Shown piece after piece: positions 34,455 through 42,876 of a stretch of 48,439 bases of DNA (position 1 is its first letter; every line of letters begins with the position of its first letter). The notes beneath the pieces are model-generated. The model had not been told where the DNA came from, did no database searches, and saw only the letters and a program-made list of their open reading frames with translations. The translations under genes were made by a program, and so were the position numbers. The stretch is taken from contig NZ_JAHKPW010000037.1 in the NCBI RefSeq assembly GCF_018860755.1, forward strand, positions 1-48,439, read 5' to 3'. Source of the DNA: Colwellia sp. D2M02. Lineage in GTDB: Bacteria; Pseudomonadota; Gammaproteobacteria; Enterobacterales; Alteromonadaceae.

Positions 34455-35264
34455 TTAGTATTTATATCGTTGTAAACCTGTTTGACTAAGCACTTTGGCG
34501 GCAATTTCTTCAACCGATAGTTTGGTGGTATTGATAAAAGGAATTTTCTCTTGTTTATAAAGTTTTTCAACTTCTCGTACTTCCATACGGCACTGCCTTG
34601 CTGACGCATATTGGCTATGCGCCAGTCTACCTTCTCGGATGTCAATTAACCGCTGTGGGTCGATGGTTAAACCAAAGAGCTTTTTTTTATGTTCTTTTAA
34701 AAAAGCAGGTAAAGATAAGTTTTCCATATCATCATCAGTAAAAGGGTAGTTAGCTACTTTTACTCCGTATTGCATTGCCAAATAAAGTGAGCTTGGGGTT
34801 TTTCCAGATCGTGAAACACCAATTAAAATAACATCGGCCTGTTCAAAATTGGTAATACTACTGCCATCATCATTTGCCAGCGCGTAATTAACCGCATCAA
34901 TTCGGTTATCGTAGCTATTCTTATTAATACTGTGTGTGCGGTGTGCTTTGGGACAAGCTGTTATTTGTAACTCTTGCTCGAGTGGTTTTACAAAGTGTTC
35001 TAAAAAGTTATAAATAACGCCATCGCAACTATCAATAATTTCACGTACTTCAGGGTTAACAAAGGTATGAAACACTAATGCTGGCTCACCATTTTGGTTA
35101 CAAACCTTATTAATAAGCGCTTTAGTGGCTTGTGCTTTTTCAACTGTTTCAACAAACGAAATAGTGCGATGTTGAAATTGCATTGGAAATAACGAGAGTA
35201 AAGCATGACCAAAAACTTCTGAAGTAATGGCTGTACCATCAGAAATATAAAAAACGGTGCGCAT
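34455..35264 (-). CDS. ppsR: PEP synthase regulatory protein (bifunctional kinase/pyrophosphorylase)
   Basis: A 269-residue DUF299-family enzyme (E. coli YdiA/PpsR). It inactivates PpsA by ADP-dependent threonine phosphorylation and reactivates it by Pi-dependent dephosphorylation. The N-terminal FYISDGTAITSEVFGHALL and the P-loop GVSRSGKT (149-156) are diagnostic. The C-terminal conserved segment is SVEEIAAKVL. It is divergent from ppsA across 118 bp, the usual layout for this regulator and target. An overlapping 66-codon antiparallel-frame reading at its 3' end is a shadow. Confidence 0.96.
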   Translation of the reverse strand: MRTVFYISDGTAITSEVFGHALLSLFPMQFQHRTISFVETVEKAQATKALINKVCNQNGEPALVFHTFVNPEVREIIDSCDGVIYNFLEHFVKPLEQELQITACPKAHRTHSINKNSYDNRIDAVNYALANDDGSSITNFEQADVILIGVSRSGKTPSSLYLAMQYGVKVANYPFTDDDMENLSLPAFLKEHKKKLFGLTIDPQRLIDIREGRLAHSQYASARQCRMEVREVEKLYKQEKIPFINTTKLSVEEIAAKVLSQTGLQRYKY

Positions 35265-35382
35265 TATTTAATCCTTAAAGTATGGTGAGCTTGTATTTAT
35301 GTTCTATTCTTAACATGCGTTTACTCACAAAAAACCGTACAGCATTAATGATAGCAATATCGTCAAAAAATGGAGATTTATT

Positions 35383-37764
35383 ATGCAAGAGAATATTCGT
35401 TGGTATAGAGACTTAGGCATGAATGATGTGGAGTGTGTTGGCGGTAAAAATGCTTCGTTAGGTGAAATGATCTCAAACTTAAGCAGCGCCGGTGTACAAG
35501 TACCTGATGGCTTTGCAACGACAGCTTTTGCGTTTAATGAATTTTTAGAGCAAAGCGGCATTAATGAAAAAATATACCAATTGCTTGATGGCCTTGATGT
35601 TGACGATGTTAATGCGCTAAGCCAGTGCGGAAAAACCATTAGACAATGGATTATTGACACCCCTTTTTTACCTGCAATGCAGCACGATATTGAAGCGGCC
35701 TACGCCACTTTGGCTGATGGCTATGCTAGTGATGCCTCTTTTGCGGTTCGCTCATCGGCAACTGCAGAAGATATGCCAGATGCCTCTTTTGCAGGACAAC
35801 AAGAAACTTTTTTAAATGTACGTGGTTTTGAGTCGGTAATGATTGCCATCAAGCATGTATTTTCGTCACTGTTTAATGATAGAGCTATTTCATACCGTGT
35901 TCACCAAGGCTATGATCACCGTGGTGTTGCCTTGTCGGCAGGTATTCAACGTATGGTACGCAGTGATATTGCCTGTGCGGGTGTTATGTTTACCTTAGAC
36001 ACTGAGTCGGGCTTTGATGATGTTGTTTTTATTACCTCTAGTTTAGGCTTAGGCGAAACCGTTGTGCAAGGTGCAGTAAACCCCGATGAATTTTATGTAC
36101 ATAAACCCACCTTAGCCAAAGGCAAGCCCGCTATAGTACGTCGCAATATTGGTAGCAAGGCAATTAAAATGGTGTTTACCGATTCGCAAGTTCATGGTGA
36201 GCAAGTTGAAACATTAAATGTTAACCCAAATGAAGCTAATGCATTTTCCTTAACGGATGAAGAAATCACACAGTTGGCAATACAAGCGGTAACGATAGAA
36301 AAGCATTATCAGAGACCAATGGATATTGAATGGGCAAAAGATGGTGTCGATGGCAAGTTATATATAGTACAAGCTCGGCCTGAAACGGTAAAAAGTCGAG
36401 AAAATAGTAATGTAATGGAAGAGTTTCAACTCAACAGTAAAGAGCAGCTTACGGTGGTTTGTGAAGGGCGCTCAATTGGTCACAAAATAGGGGCGGGCAC
36501 AGCTAAGGTTTTATCGTCACTGGCTGAAATGGATAAAATACTACCAGGAGATGTTTTAGTCACAGATATGACTGACCCTGACTGGGAGCCTATTATGAAA
36601 CGCGCCTCGGCCATTGTAACTAACAGAGGCGGGCGTACATGTCATGCTGCCATAATAGCTCGAGAAATGGGTATTCCTGCGGTGGTAGGTTGTGGCAATG
36701 CAACAAGTTTAATTCATACCAATGATGAAGTTACGGTATCGTGTGCTCAAGGAGATACTGGCTTTATTTATCAAGGTAACATTAGCTATGAAATAAATAC
36801 TTCACAAATTGAGACAATGCCTGATATACCAGTAAAAATTATGATGAATGTTGGTAACCCCGATCGCGCTTTTGGGTTTGCTAAACTACCTCACCATGGG
36901 GTTGGTTTAGCGAGACTTGAGTTTATTATTAATAAAATGATTGGTATTCACCCAAAGGCCTTACTTAATTTTGATGAGCAAGCGCCAGAATTACAAGCAG
37001 ATATTAACGATATTATTGTTGGTTATAACAGCCCAGTAGAATTTTATATTGCAAAGTTAACAGAAGGTATTGCGACGTTAGCAGCCGCTTTTTATCCCGA
37101 AAAAGTCATAGTGCGAATGTCAGACTTCAAATCAAACGAATACGCTAATTTAGTGGGCGGAGAATATTATGAGCCTGAAGAAGAAAACCCTATGATAGGT
37201 TATCGTGGGGCCGCCCGTTATGTATCTCCAGACTTTAAAGGCTGCTTTGCTTTAGAATGCCAAGCAATGAAACGTGTTAGAGATGAGATGGGTTTTACCA
37301 ATGTAGAGGTGATGATTCCTTTTGTTAGAACGGTTGATGAGGGGGCGCAAGTTATCGCAATACTTGAACAAAATGGCTTGCAACGTGGCATAAATGGCTT
37401 GCGCGTAATTATGATGTGCGAGTTACCAAGTAACGCCTTACTCGCCGATGAATTTTTAAACTTGTTTGATGGCTTTTCTATCGGCTCAAATGATTTAACA
37501 CAATTGACTTTAGGTTTAGATAGAGACTCAGGTCTAGTCGCCCACTTATTTGATGAACGAAACCCCGCGATTAAAGCTTTACTGTCAATGGCAATTAAAG
37601 CCTGTAAAGATCGAGGGAAATACGTGGGAATATGTGGACAAGGGCCCTCTGATCATGAAGACTTTGCAGCATGGCTATTAACGCAAGGCATAGAAAGTTT
37701 ATCGCTAAATCCTGATACCGTGATCCCAACATGGCTTTACCTAGCTGGAAAAACAAAGCAATAG
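35383..37764 (+). CDS. ppsA: Phosphoenolpyruvate synthase
   Basis: A 793-residue enzyme converting pyruvate, ATP and water to PEP, AMP and Pi for gluconeogenesis. An N-terminal ATP-grasp domain (about 15-340; [23 protein letters not shown]) is followed by the swivelling phosphohistidine domain (about 380-460) with [13 protein letters not shown], His421. The C-terminal PEP-binding TIM barrel (about 480-793) has [14 protein letters not shown] and the catalytic Cys751 in GICGQ. The regulatory threonine next to His421 (Thr419) is present, as needed for control by the adjacent PpsR. A strong terminator follows. Confidence 0.97.
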   Translation: MQENIRWYRDLGMNDVECVGGKNASLGEMISNLSSAGVQVPDGFATTAFAFNEFLEQSGINEKIYQLLDGLDVDDVNALSQCGKTIRQWIIDTPFLPAMQHDIEAAYATLADGYASDASFAVRSSATAEDMPDASFAGQQETFLNVRGFESVMIAIKHVFSSLFNDRAISYRVHQGYDHRGVALSAGIQRMVRSDIACAGVMFTLDTESGFDDVVFITSSLGLGETVVQGAVNPDEFYVHKPTLAKGKPAIVRRNIGSKAIKMVFTDSQVHGEQVETLNVNPNEANAFSLTDEEITQLAIQAVTIEKHYQRPMDIEWAKDGVDGKLYIVQARPETVKSRENSNVMEEFQLNSKEQLTVVCEGRSIGHKIGAGTAKVLSSLAEMDKILPGDVLVTDMTDPDWEPIMKRASAIVTNRGGRTCHAAIIAREMGIPAVVGCGNATSLIHTNDEVTVSCAQGDTGFIYQGNISYEINTSQIETMPDIPVKIMMNVGNPDRAFGFAKLPHHGVGLARLEFIINKMIGIHPKALLNFDEQAPELQADINDIIVGYNSPVEFYIAKLTEGIATLAAAFYPEKVIVRMSDFKSNEYANLVGGEYYEPEEENPMIGYRGAARYVSPDFKGCFALECQAMKRVRDEMGFTNVEVMIPFVRTVDEGAQVIAILEQNGLQRGINGLRVIMMCELPSNALLADEFLNLFDGFSIGSNDLTQLTLGLDRDSGLVAHLFDERNPAIKALLSMAIKACKDRGKYVGICGQGPSDHEDFAAWLLTQGIESLSLNPDTVIPTWLYLAGKTKQ

Positions 37765-37871
37765 AAAATCTGTGATTAAATATAAGCGATACAACAGATA
37801 AATTGATTTAAGTTAAGCTCATTAGTCAACGCTATACGCTTACAATTGCTATGTTAAATGACTATTTTTAC

Positions 37872-37913
37872 GATAATAATATTGATTCATATATCGATAT
37901 TATTATCTTTTTT
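37872..37913 (+). terminator. Strong rho-independent terminator after ppsA
   Basis: A 15-bp stem (37872-37886 with 37893-37907, one U-G wobble), a 6-nt loop, and TTTTTT at 37908-37913. It isolates ppsA from the integron integrase that converges on it. Confidence 0.88.
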
Positions 37914-37916
37914 AAT

Positions 37917-37944
37917 GAAGATTGAAGATTGAAGATTGAAGATT
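37917..37944. repeat. Four tandem GAAGATT heptamers
   Basis: Four exact 7-bp units in a row lie directly between the ppsA terminator and the end of intI. They may mark the chromosomal edge of the integron or be a slippage-prone microsatellite. Confidence 0.85.
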
Positions 37945-37959
37945 AGTAGCTGACAAATG

Positions 37960-38925
37960 CTATAGCAGATCTGATAACGGACTGCGGACACCATGACCGC
38001 CATGCTCAATAACATGGGTATAAATTTGCGTGGTGCGAATATCGGTATGCCCTAGTTGCTCTTGCACTGTTCTAATGTCTGCTCCGCGCTGTAATAAATG
38101 TGTTGCGAAAGAGTGTCTTAGTGTGTGGCAGGTGACATTTTTTTCAATACCTGCTTGTTTAGTTGCTATTTTTACCGCTTTACGCAGTACGGTTTCATTA
38201 ATATGGTGTCGTCTTGTTAGTTCACTTTCAGGATCAATACTTAAGCGAGTAGAAGGGAACAAATAATGCCAACCAAGCTCTTGGCTTGCTTGTGGAAATT
38301 TTCGCGTTAATGCAAATGGGAGCCAAACTCCTCCGTAGTTATGTTTAGCACTATCAATCTCATAATAGCTTTTGGCTAAGGCTATTTGTTTTTTTAACCC
38401 ATCGTGTAACTCTTTAGCTAACGTAACTCTACGATGTTTACCGCCTTTACCATACCACACTTGTACAGCGTGATAATCAAAGTCGATATCGTTAATACGT
38501 AAGCGAACCGCCTCCATTAAACGTAAACCACTGCCATACATTAGTTTGCAAGGTAGCATGTATTTGTCACTTATGTTCTTTAATAAATTGGACACTTCAT
38601 CGGGTGTTAAAACACAGGGCAGCTTCGGGCTTAAATGACTCTTATTGAAGTTTAACGATAATGTTAATGGGGATTTAAGCACATGTTCGTACAGATAAAC
38701 TAAGGCGTTAAGTGCTAACGATTGCGTACGGGGCGCGACATTTTTATTGTTGACCAAATATGATAAAAACATTTCAACTTCAGCATCATGGGTTTGGATA
38801 GGGGGTTGCTTATGAGTAAAATTGATATAGGCTTTTATCCAGTAAATATAAGATTCAATAGTGCGCTTAGCATAACGTTGCATACGCATTTGCTCTATAA
38901 CGATGGTTAAAAATGGCGATGACAT
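37960..38925 (-). CDS. intI: Integron integrase IntI
   Basis: A 321-residue tyrosine recombinase that inserts and excises cassettes at attI and attC. Catalytic residues are the Arg in GSGLRLME, His267 and Arg270 (HTLRHS), His293 (LGHTD) and Tyr302 (QIYTHV). The last four carry the same numbers I recall for V. cholerae IntIA. The extra IntI-specific segment between the second and third patches is present (LPFALTRKFPQASQELGWHY; then a P-S-T-R stretch). The start is taken at the ATG at 38925, with GGGA upstream; an in-frame TTG at 38937 is less likely. Gene orientation away from the cassettes is standard. A LexA box overlaps its promoter. The reading frame is intact, so the integron may be active. 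Confidence 0.97.
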   Translation of the reverse strand: MSSPFLTIVIEQMRMQRYAKRTIESYIYWIKAYINFTHKQPPIQTHDAEVEMFLSYLVNNKNVAPRTQSLALNALVYLYEHVLKSPLTLSLNFNKSHLSPKLPCVLTPDEVSNLLKNISDKYMLPCKLMYGSGLRLMEAVRLRINDIDFDYHAVQVWYGKGGKHRRVTLAKELHDGLKKQIALAKSYYEIDSAKHNYGGVWLPFALTRKFPQASQELGWHYLFPSTRLSIDPESELTRRHHINETVLRKAVKIATKQAGIEKNVTCHTLRHSFATHLLQRGADIRTVQEQLGHTDIRTTQIYTHVIEHGGHGVRSPLSDLL

Positions 38926-38944
38926 TATGAATCCCAATTAATTA

Positions 38945-38960
38945 CTGTTTTTATATACAG
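38945..38960 (-). promoter_or_regulatory. LexA (SOS) box over the intI promoter
   Basis: CTGTTTTTATATACAG is a perfect CTGT-N8-ACAG match to the gammaproteobacterial LexA operator. It lies 19 bp upstream of the intI ATG and abuts the -10 candidate. SOS control of intI is established in Vibrio and mobile integrons, so DNA damage or DNA uptake should induce cassette shuffling here. Confidence 0.88.
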
Positions 38961-38986
38961 ATTAGTCGTGTTTTAATTTTACGCAA
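38959..38986 (-). promoter_or_regulatory. Candidate intI promoter
   Basis: On the minus strand TTGCGT (38986-38981), a 16-bp spacer, and TAATCT (38964-38959). The LexA box begins at the -10 element, which would let the repressor block initiation. Confidence 0.5.
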
Positions 38987-39052
38987 GAAATAGAGCAAAA
39001 TGCACGCTTTCTACGCAACTTAATGATTATGCACTAAGGTGAACTTAACTTA

Positions 39053-39079
39053 TTGATTCGGTGTGATTACTCGTATAAA
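39053..39079 (+). promoter_or_regulatory. Weak candidate cassette promoter (Pc)
   Basis: TTGATT (39053-39058) and TATAAA (39074-39079) point toward the cassettes from the attI region. The spacer is only 15 bp, so this is a tentative call. Confidence 0.3.
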
Positions 39080-39082
39080 GTT

Positions 39083-39157
39083 GTTAACAATTAATTTTTA
39101 CGGGGAAAGAGCGCAACTGGAAAAGGGCGCATTTTTCCTCCTAATAAACTGTTATAA
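39083..39157 (+). other. attI region with insertion core GTTATAA
   Basis: The cassette array begins at the core GTTATAA (39151-39157), with strand cut expected after its G. A second core-like GTTAACA (39083-39089) sits inside the palindrome TTGTTAACAA and could be an integrase-binding site. The left edge of attI is not defined by sequence alone. The first cassette's attC starts with TTATAAC, the exact complement of this core. Confidence 0.7.
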
Positions 39158-39169
39158 GCCAGGAGTAAA

Positions 39170-39610
39170 ATGGATTTTGTAATCAAGCCGAATGATGGAA
39201 TTGGCCCCATAAAACTTGGAATGCTTAGAAAGCAAGTTAAAGAGTTGCTTTCCAAATATTTCGTATCTTCAGAAGGTTCTATTGATTATTATTTTGAAAA
39301 CAGTCTTCAAATTGAATTTGAAAATGAATTAGCTAATTTCATCGGTATATCACAAAGTAACTTTTACAATGTTATATATGAAAATATTGATGTTTTTAAA
39401 ACTGATGGGAGTGAACTATTTCGTTTAATAGCTTCAAATGAAACAGGAAGTCATACATTAAATGCATCTGAGTATATGTTTCCTGAGCAAATAGTTACTT
39501 TATGGGATTTAGATTCGCAATACGATCATATTGGTAATTACAAAAAGGCCGTTTGGGCACAAATTGGCATAGGTACAAATTCGTATCTCCAATTCGTAAA
39601 CGGCTTATAA
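39170..39610 (+). CDS. Cassette 1 protein, unknown (146 residues)
   Basis: A soluble acidic protein with no signal peptide. It opens with a motif of the form KPNDGIGPIKLGMLRKQV. I have seen this type of opening in small immunity-like proteins near polymorphic toxins, but that is an impression, not a match. AGGAG lies 5 bp before the ATG. As the first cassette after attI it should be the best expressed one. Its TAA stop lies inside the left core of attC1. Confidence 0.75.
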   Translation: MDFVIKPNDGIGPIKLGMLRKQVKELLSKYFVSSEGSIDYYFENSLQIEFENELANFIGISQSNFYNVIYENIDVFKTDGSELFRLIASNETGSHTLNASEYMFPEQIVTLWDLDSQYDHIGNYKKAVWAQIGIGTNSYLQFVNGL

Positions 39611-39702
39611 CAAGTTGCTTAAACGGACGTGTAACAGTTGGCTCACGCTCGTACCTCGCAAGTTTAGCCAACTGTTCCACGCCGCTTAGCAAGGCGTTAG
39701 CT
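39605..39702 (+). repeat. attC1
   Basis: Left core TTATAAC (39605-39611) complements the core at the cassette 1 start. Right core GTTAGCT (39696-39702). The inner arms GTTGGCT and AGCCAAC fold on one another. CGGAC/GCCGCTTA type. Confidence 0.93.
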
Positions 39703-39717
39703 TTACAGGAGAAAACT

Positions 39718-40179
39718 TTGAAACATTTGTTACTTCCAATTTTACTTTCTTTTTCTTTTATCTCGTATGCCGATGATAAATCAGATATCGATAATTTAGC
39801 CAATCCTGTAATTGAGCTATTTGAAAAAGGAGAATTGAGTAAAATTGCTTCAACAGCTTTATCAAAAAGCTCTGTTTCTGATTACATAAGTAAATCAGAC
39901 ATGGATCAAACTGACAGTCAGTTTGAAGGTAATTTCAAAATAATGGGAGAATTCTTTAGTTCTGAAATACTTCACGAACAAGGAATAGAAGGAACTTTTA
40001 TAGCTCGGTGGTACCTTTTGAAATTTCAACGTCAACCCGTACTTTTACACATAGAATTCTATAAAGCAGATAAAAAATGGAATGTTCATTCTATTCAAAT
40101 GGTAACAGAGCTCGATGACTTTATTGAAGAGAGAGGCAAATTAGACTTAGGCCTTAAAGGGGCTAAGCTCCACAAGTAA
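39718..40179 (+). CDS. Cassette 2 secreted protein, unknown
   Basis: A 153-residue exported protein starting at a TTG (39718-39720) with AGGAG upstream. A longer frame running back to 39553 would read through attC1 and is not the gene. The signal peptide MKHLLLPILLSFSFISYA is followed by about 130 residues ending in HIEFYKADKKWNVHSIQM, a strand pattern like NTF2-fold periplasmic proteins (weak inference). No function can be assigned. The stop codon is immediately before the attC2 core. Confidence 0.8.
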   Translation: MKHLLLPILLSFSFISYADDKSDIDNLANPVIELFEKGELSKIASTALSKSSVSDYISKSDMDQTDSQFEGNFKIMGEFFSSEILHEQGIEGTFIARWYLLKFQRQPVLLHIEFYKADKKWNVHSIQMVTELDDFIEERGKLDLGLKGAKLHK

Positions 40180-40280
40180 AGCTAACAAGGCATTAAAGTC
40201 GGACTTGTAACAGTTTGCTCAGTTCCGCTTCGCTTCACATTTTAGCAAACTATTACAAGCCGCTTAATGTGGCGTTATAT
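40180..40280 (+). repeat. attC2
   Basis: Left core AGCTAAC (40180-40186) matches cassette 2's 5' core GTTAGCT. Right core GTTATAT (40274-40280). Inner arms TTTGCT / AGCAAA. CGGAC/GCCGCTTA type. Confidence 0.93.
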
Positions 40281-40292
40281 TGCCGGAGAATT

Positions 40293-40727
40293 ATGCACTA
40301 TCTGCTAGTTCTAATCATGTTGCCTTTTTTAGCTTTTGCCAATTCTGTATCTATTTCTACGAAAGTATTAACGCAAAGTGAAGCTAGCAATTTTGGTATA
40401 AATAGACTTGTTTCAGGAAACCAAAGTAATTGGATTGTTTTGGTATACCCGCACCAAGCAAACGATGGCCAAAAGTTAACAGAAATCATTGTAACCCTTA
40501 GTGAGTCGGGGGAACGTATAACTACATTTCCTGCGCAAATTAGAAACTTTGAAGTTGCACCATGGAAGCGTTTAGATTTAGTGCTAGAGAAGCACTCTAA
40601 ACGTATTATGCAAGTTGAAATTACTTATGGTTCAAAAAGCTACATTGTCGAGAATGTCATGAATTTACAAGCACTTGAATATGAGCAGTTTACACGGCAA
40701 TATAACAAGCCAATTAAGCGGGACTAA
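40293..40727 (+). CDS. Cassette 3 secreted protein ending inside attC3
   Basis: A 144-residue exported protein. The start is the ATG at 40293 with GGAG upstream; the in-frame extension back to 40215 lies in attC2. The signal peptide MHYLLVLIMLPFLAFA precedes a beta-rich domain of about 120 residues with no recognised family. The frame runs on past the attC3 left core, so the last residues (about YNKPIKRD) are encoded by the recombination site itself. The function is unknown. Confidence 0.78.
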   Translation: MHYLLVLIMLPFLAFANSVSISTKVLTQSEASNFGINRLVSGNQSNWIVLVYPHQANDGQKLTEIIVTLSESGERITTFPAQIRNFEVAPWKRLDLVLEKHSKRIMQVEITYGSKSYIVENVMNLQALEYEQFTRQYNKPIKRD

Positions 40728-40800
40728 AAACAGTTTGCTCGGTTTCGCTTCGCTACACATTTTAGCAAACAATTTTTAGCCCCTTATTGGGGCGTTATGC
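40700..40800 (+). repeat. attC3
   Basis: Left core ATATAAC (40700-40706) matches the cassette 3 5' core. Right core GTTATGC (40794-40800). The outer arms differ from the others (GGGAC / GCCCCTTA), intermediate between the two attC types. Confidence 0.93.
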
Positions 40801-41179
40801 GTCAGATGCGAATTCGAATAAAATTATTTGTTAGGTTTGGCATTTTACTAAAAATTCTGCGTTTGTTGCCTTTTCTTTACCTTGGTAACTTACGCGCAAT
40901 AATTCTGTTTCAGCTTTTAGTTAAACAGTTTTTCGCCAAAATAGGGCAGTTATAAAAGTCACTGTAATTCAGTGGCTCAAAATTCATGGTTTTGTGGGTT
41001 GCACTGAGGTGTTTTTTACTACTGCTTTTGCTGCCACGAAATTTTATATACGTTGTGCGGTTTGTGGTTATTGCTACCAGTCGCATAACAAGGTGCTTAA
41101 AAGGACTAAAACAGTTTGCTCGTTTTTTGCAAAGCAACGCAAAAAAGCCAGCCAACTATTTTAGCCTCTTAGCAAAACG
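40795..41179 (+). repeat. Gene-free cassette 4 (repeat-family copy 1)
   Basis: A 385-bp cassette without a convincing gene. A 52-codon hydrophobic, basic frame (ATG 40797, overlapping the core GTTATGC, to TAA 40955) exists. Between this copy and cassette 14 most substitutions in it change amino acids, and cassette 8 has a stop in it, so protein conservation is not supported. An 81-codon antisense frame (40910-41155) crosses attC4 and also changes freely between copies. By hand alignment it differs from cassette 8 at about 30 of 385 positions with no gap. Confidence 0.85.
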
Positions 41180-41185
41180 TTAGCC
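41083..41185 (+). repeat. attC4
   Basis: Left core GCATAAC (41083-41089), right core GTTAGCC (41179-41185). It has a long central GCAAAAAA-type imperfect hairpin. AGGAC/GCCTCTTAG type. It differs from attC8 at one base apart from the right core. Confidence 0.93.
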
Positions 41186-41219
41186 GTCTCCAGCATTTAC
41201 CGTAATCAAGGGGTTTATT

Positions 41220-42875
41220 TTGATCCGAGTTATTTCTCCATCCTCCACAAATAACAAGAAAGAAAAAAGTATCAAGTTCTACTTGCGACAAGATAATTGG
41301 AATGATCATAGCTTCCAAACGCAGTATCAATTATTTTTATCTGGTGCATTTAGCTCAGATGGAGAGCCCGTTTCTATTGGAGATGTCAAAATCCTTAAAA
41401 AAGGTCAAGAGTCTAGCGACTCTCATGCGCTTGTCGTTGGAGATATAGATAGTCTTGGCTCAGAATTTTGTTCTTTAGGCCAGTCTTTAGATTATTATGA
41501 ACGCTTAGCTAATATTGACTCTGCTTTAAGAGATTACATATTTTCTGCGTTGAATGATGTAGTTATAGAACCAAAATTAAAAGAGCCTTTTGCTAAGGAA
41601 GAAGGTTGGGGTACTTCTGTAATGAGGTATATCGATGAAAGTGATGATCTCTTTATATTACCGCCGATGATGATCAGTAAAGATTATCAAAAATTACCTA
41701 GTATTGATTTAAGCTTTAAATTTAGCAATGAGTCATTAATCTCTCCGATAGAGTTTAACTTCGACTCACCAGAATATTCTCACCGTAGTAAGTTACCTAG
41801 TAGAGTTATTGTGTTAGTAGGAAGGAATGGCTCAGGTAAAAGTACACTACTGTCAAAGATTTCGCGAGTAGCTTTTGCTTCTGGAGCGGACCGAAGAGAC
41901 CCTGTACTTCGCGAAGTTGGGGAGTTTGAACCTGTTGGATTGGGTTTCCCTAAAATAATTAACATTTCATATAGTGCATTTGATAGCTTTCAGGTGCCTG
42001 GAATATATATCCATGAAAAAGAACAAATACTAAAAGATATGGATAATGGTCAAGGAAGATATATATTTTGCGGTATAAGAGATATATGTAAAGAGCTAGA
42101 TACTTCAATTGAGAACTTTGAGCGAGATACGCGAGGAAAACTCACTAAAGATGAAATTTTAAAAGATCGCCAATCATTCACAAACCTTAAATCAATAGAG
42201 ATTCTACTGTCTGAAGTTGAAGGTTTGGTTGATAAAATTACTGATTTGAAAAGGGTAGATATTTTATTCGCGGTATTCAAGATCTTATCAAAAGAAAGTT
42301 CTTTTTATGATCTATTTAAAAGTATAGATTTTGATAATTTATCTAGCAGCTTATCAGATGTGTTTAGTAATTCTTCAACAGGCCATAAGTTCGTCATACA
42401 TTCAATAGTTAATATTATTTCTCATGCTGATAAGCGTAGTTTGGTTTTATTTGATGAACCAGAGACACATCTTCACCCACCTCTATTAGCTGTCTTAATG
42501 AGCTCAATCCGGTATGTATTAGAACAACTGGACGCTTTTGCTATAGTTGCTACCCATTCCCCTGTTGTTGTTCAAGAAACATTAAGTAGACATGTAAACA
42601 TTATTAGAAGGCGTGATGATGTTACGAAAATTATATCACCTGAAATACAAACATTCGGCGAAAATCTTGCGTCCATCACATCTCATGTCTTTAGTCTATC
42701 AAGTGAGGTAACAGATTTTCACTATGAATTAGACAATGTAATAACAGAACTTAGGACAGGGTTTATAGTTCCAGATAATTCTGAACTAATAAGTAAGGTA
42801 GAAAAGCTATTTGATGACGGAATGAGCATGCAGGCTAGAGCTTATGTTATGTCAGCCTTGTTCAAGGAGAAGTAA
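41220..42875 (+). CDS. AAA ATPase of a Septu-like (PtuA-type) defence pair
   Basis: A 551-residue ATPase. An N-terminal region of unknown fold (1-190) precedes Walker A GRNGSGKST (201-209). After a long coiled/insert section (about 250-395) comes Walker B LVLFDEPETHLHPP (Asp412, Glu413) and a switch-type VATHSPVVVQE. This is the ABC-like AAA15/AAA21/OLD architecture of PtuA and related anti-phage ATPases. It starts at TTG 41220 with AAGGGG upstream. The HNH gene follows by a single base and shares the cassette. It could also belong to another AAA + HNH system; the Septu label is by architecture. Confidence 0.72.
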   Translation: MIRVISPSSTNNKKEKSIKFYLRQDNWNDHSFQTQYQLFLSGAFSSDGEPVSIGDVKILKKGQESSDSHALVVGDIDSLGSEFCSLGQSLDYYERLANIDSALRDYIFSALNDVVIEPKLKEPFAKEEGWGTSVMRYIDESDDLFILPPMMISKDYQKLPSIDLSFKFSNESLISPIEFNFDSPEYSHRSKLPSRVIVLVGRNGSGKSTLLSKISRVAFASGADRRDPVLREVGEFEPVGLGFPKIINISYSAFDSFQVPGIYIHEKEQILKDMDNGQGRYIFCGIRDICKELDTSIENFERDTRGKLTKDEILKDRQSFTNLKSIEILLSEVEGLVDKITDLKRVDILFAVFKILSKESSFYDLFKSIDFDNLSSSLSDVFSNSSTGHKFVIHSIVNIISHADKRSLVLFDEPETHLHPPLLAVLMSSIRYVLEQLDAFAIVATHSPVVVQETLSRHVNIIRRRDDVTKIISPEIQTFGENLASITSHVFSLSSEVTDFHYELDNVITELRTGFIVPDNSELISKVEKLFDDGMSMQARAYVMSALFKEK

Positions 42876-42876
42876 T

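Noticed and set aside
39553..39717. Long upstream extension of the cassette 2 gene
   Set aside because: The extension reads through the cassette 1 gene end and attC1. The TTG at 39718 has AGGAG and begins a clean signal peptide.
40797..40955. 52-codon frame in cassette 4 as a real small membrane peptide gene
   Set aside because: The frame is broken by a stop in cassette 8, and its differences from cassette 14 are mainly amino-acid changing. It also begins inside the recombination core with no ribosome-binding site specific to it.
40910..41155. 81-codon antisense frame in cassettes 4 and 8 (also 45156-45401)
   Set aside because: It starts inside attC, runs against the cassette direction, and changes at many amino acids between the copies. 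Its presence in both copies follows from their DNA similarity.
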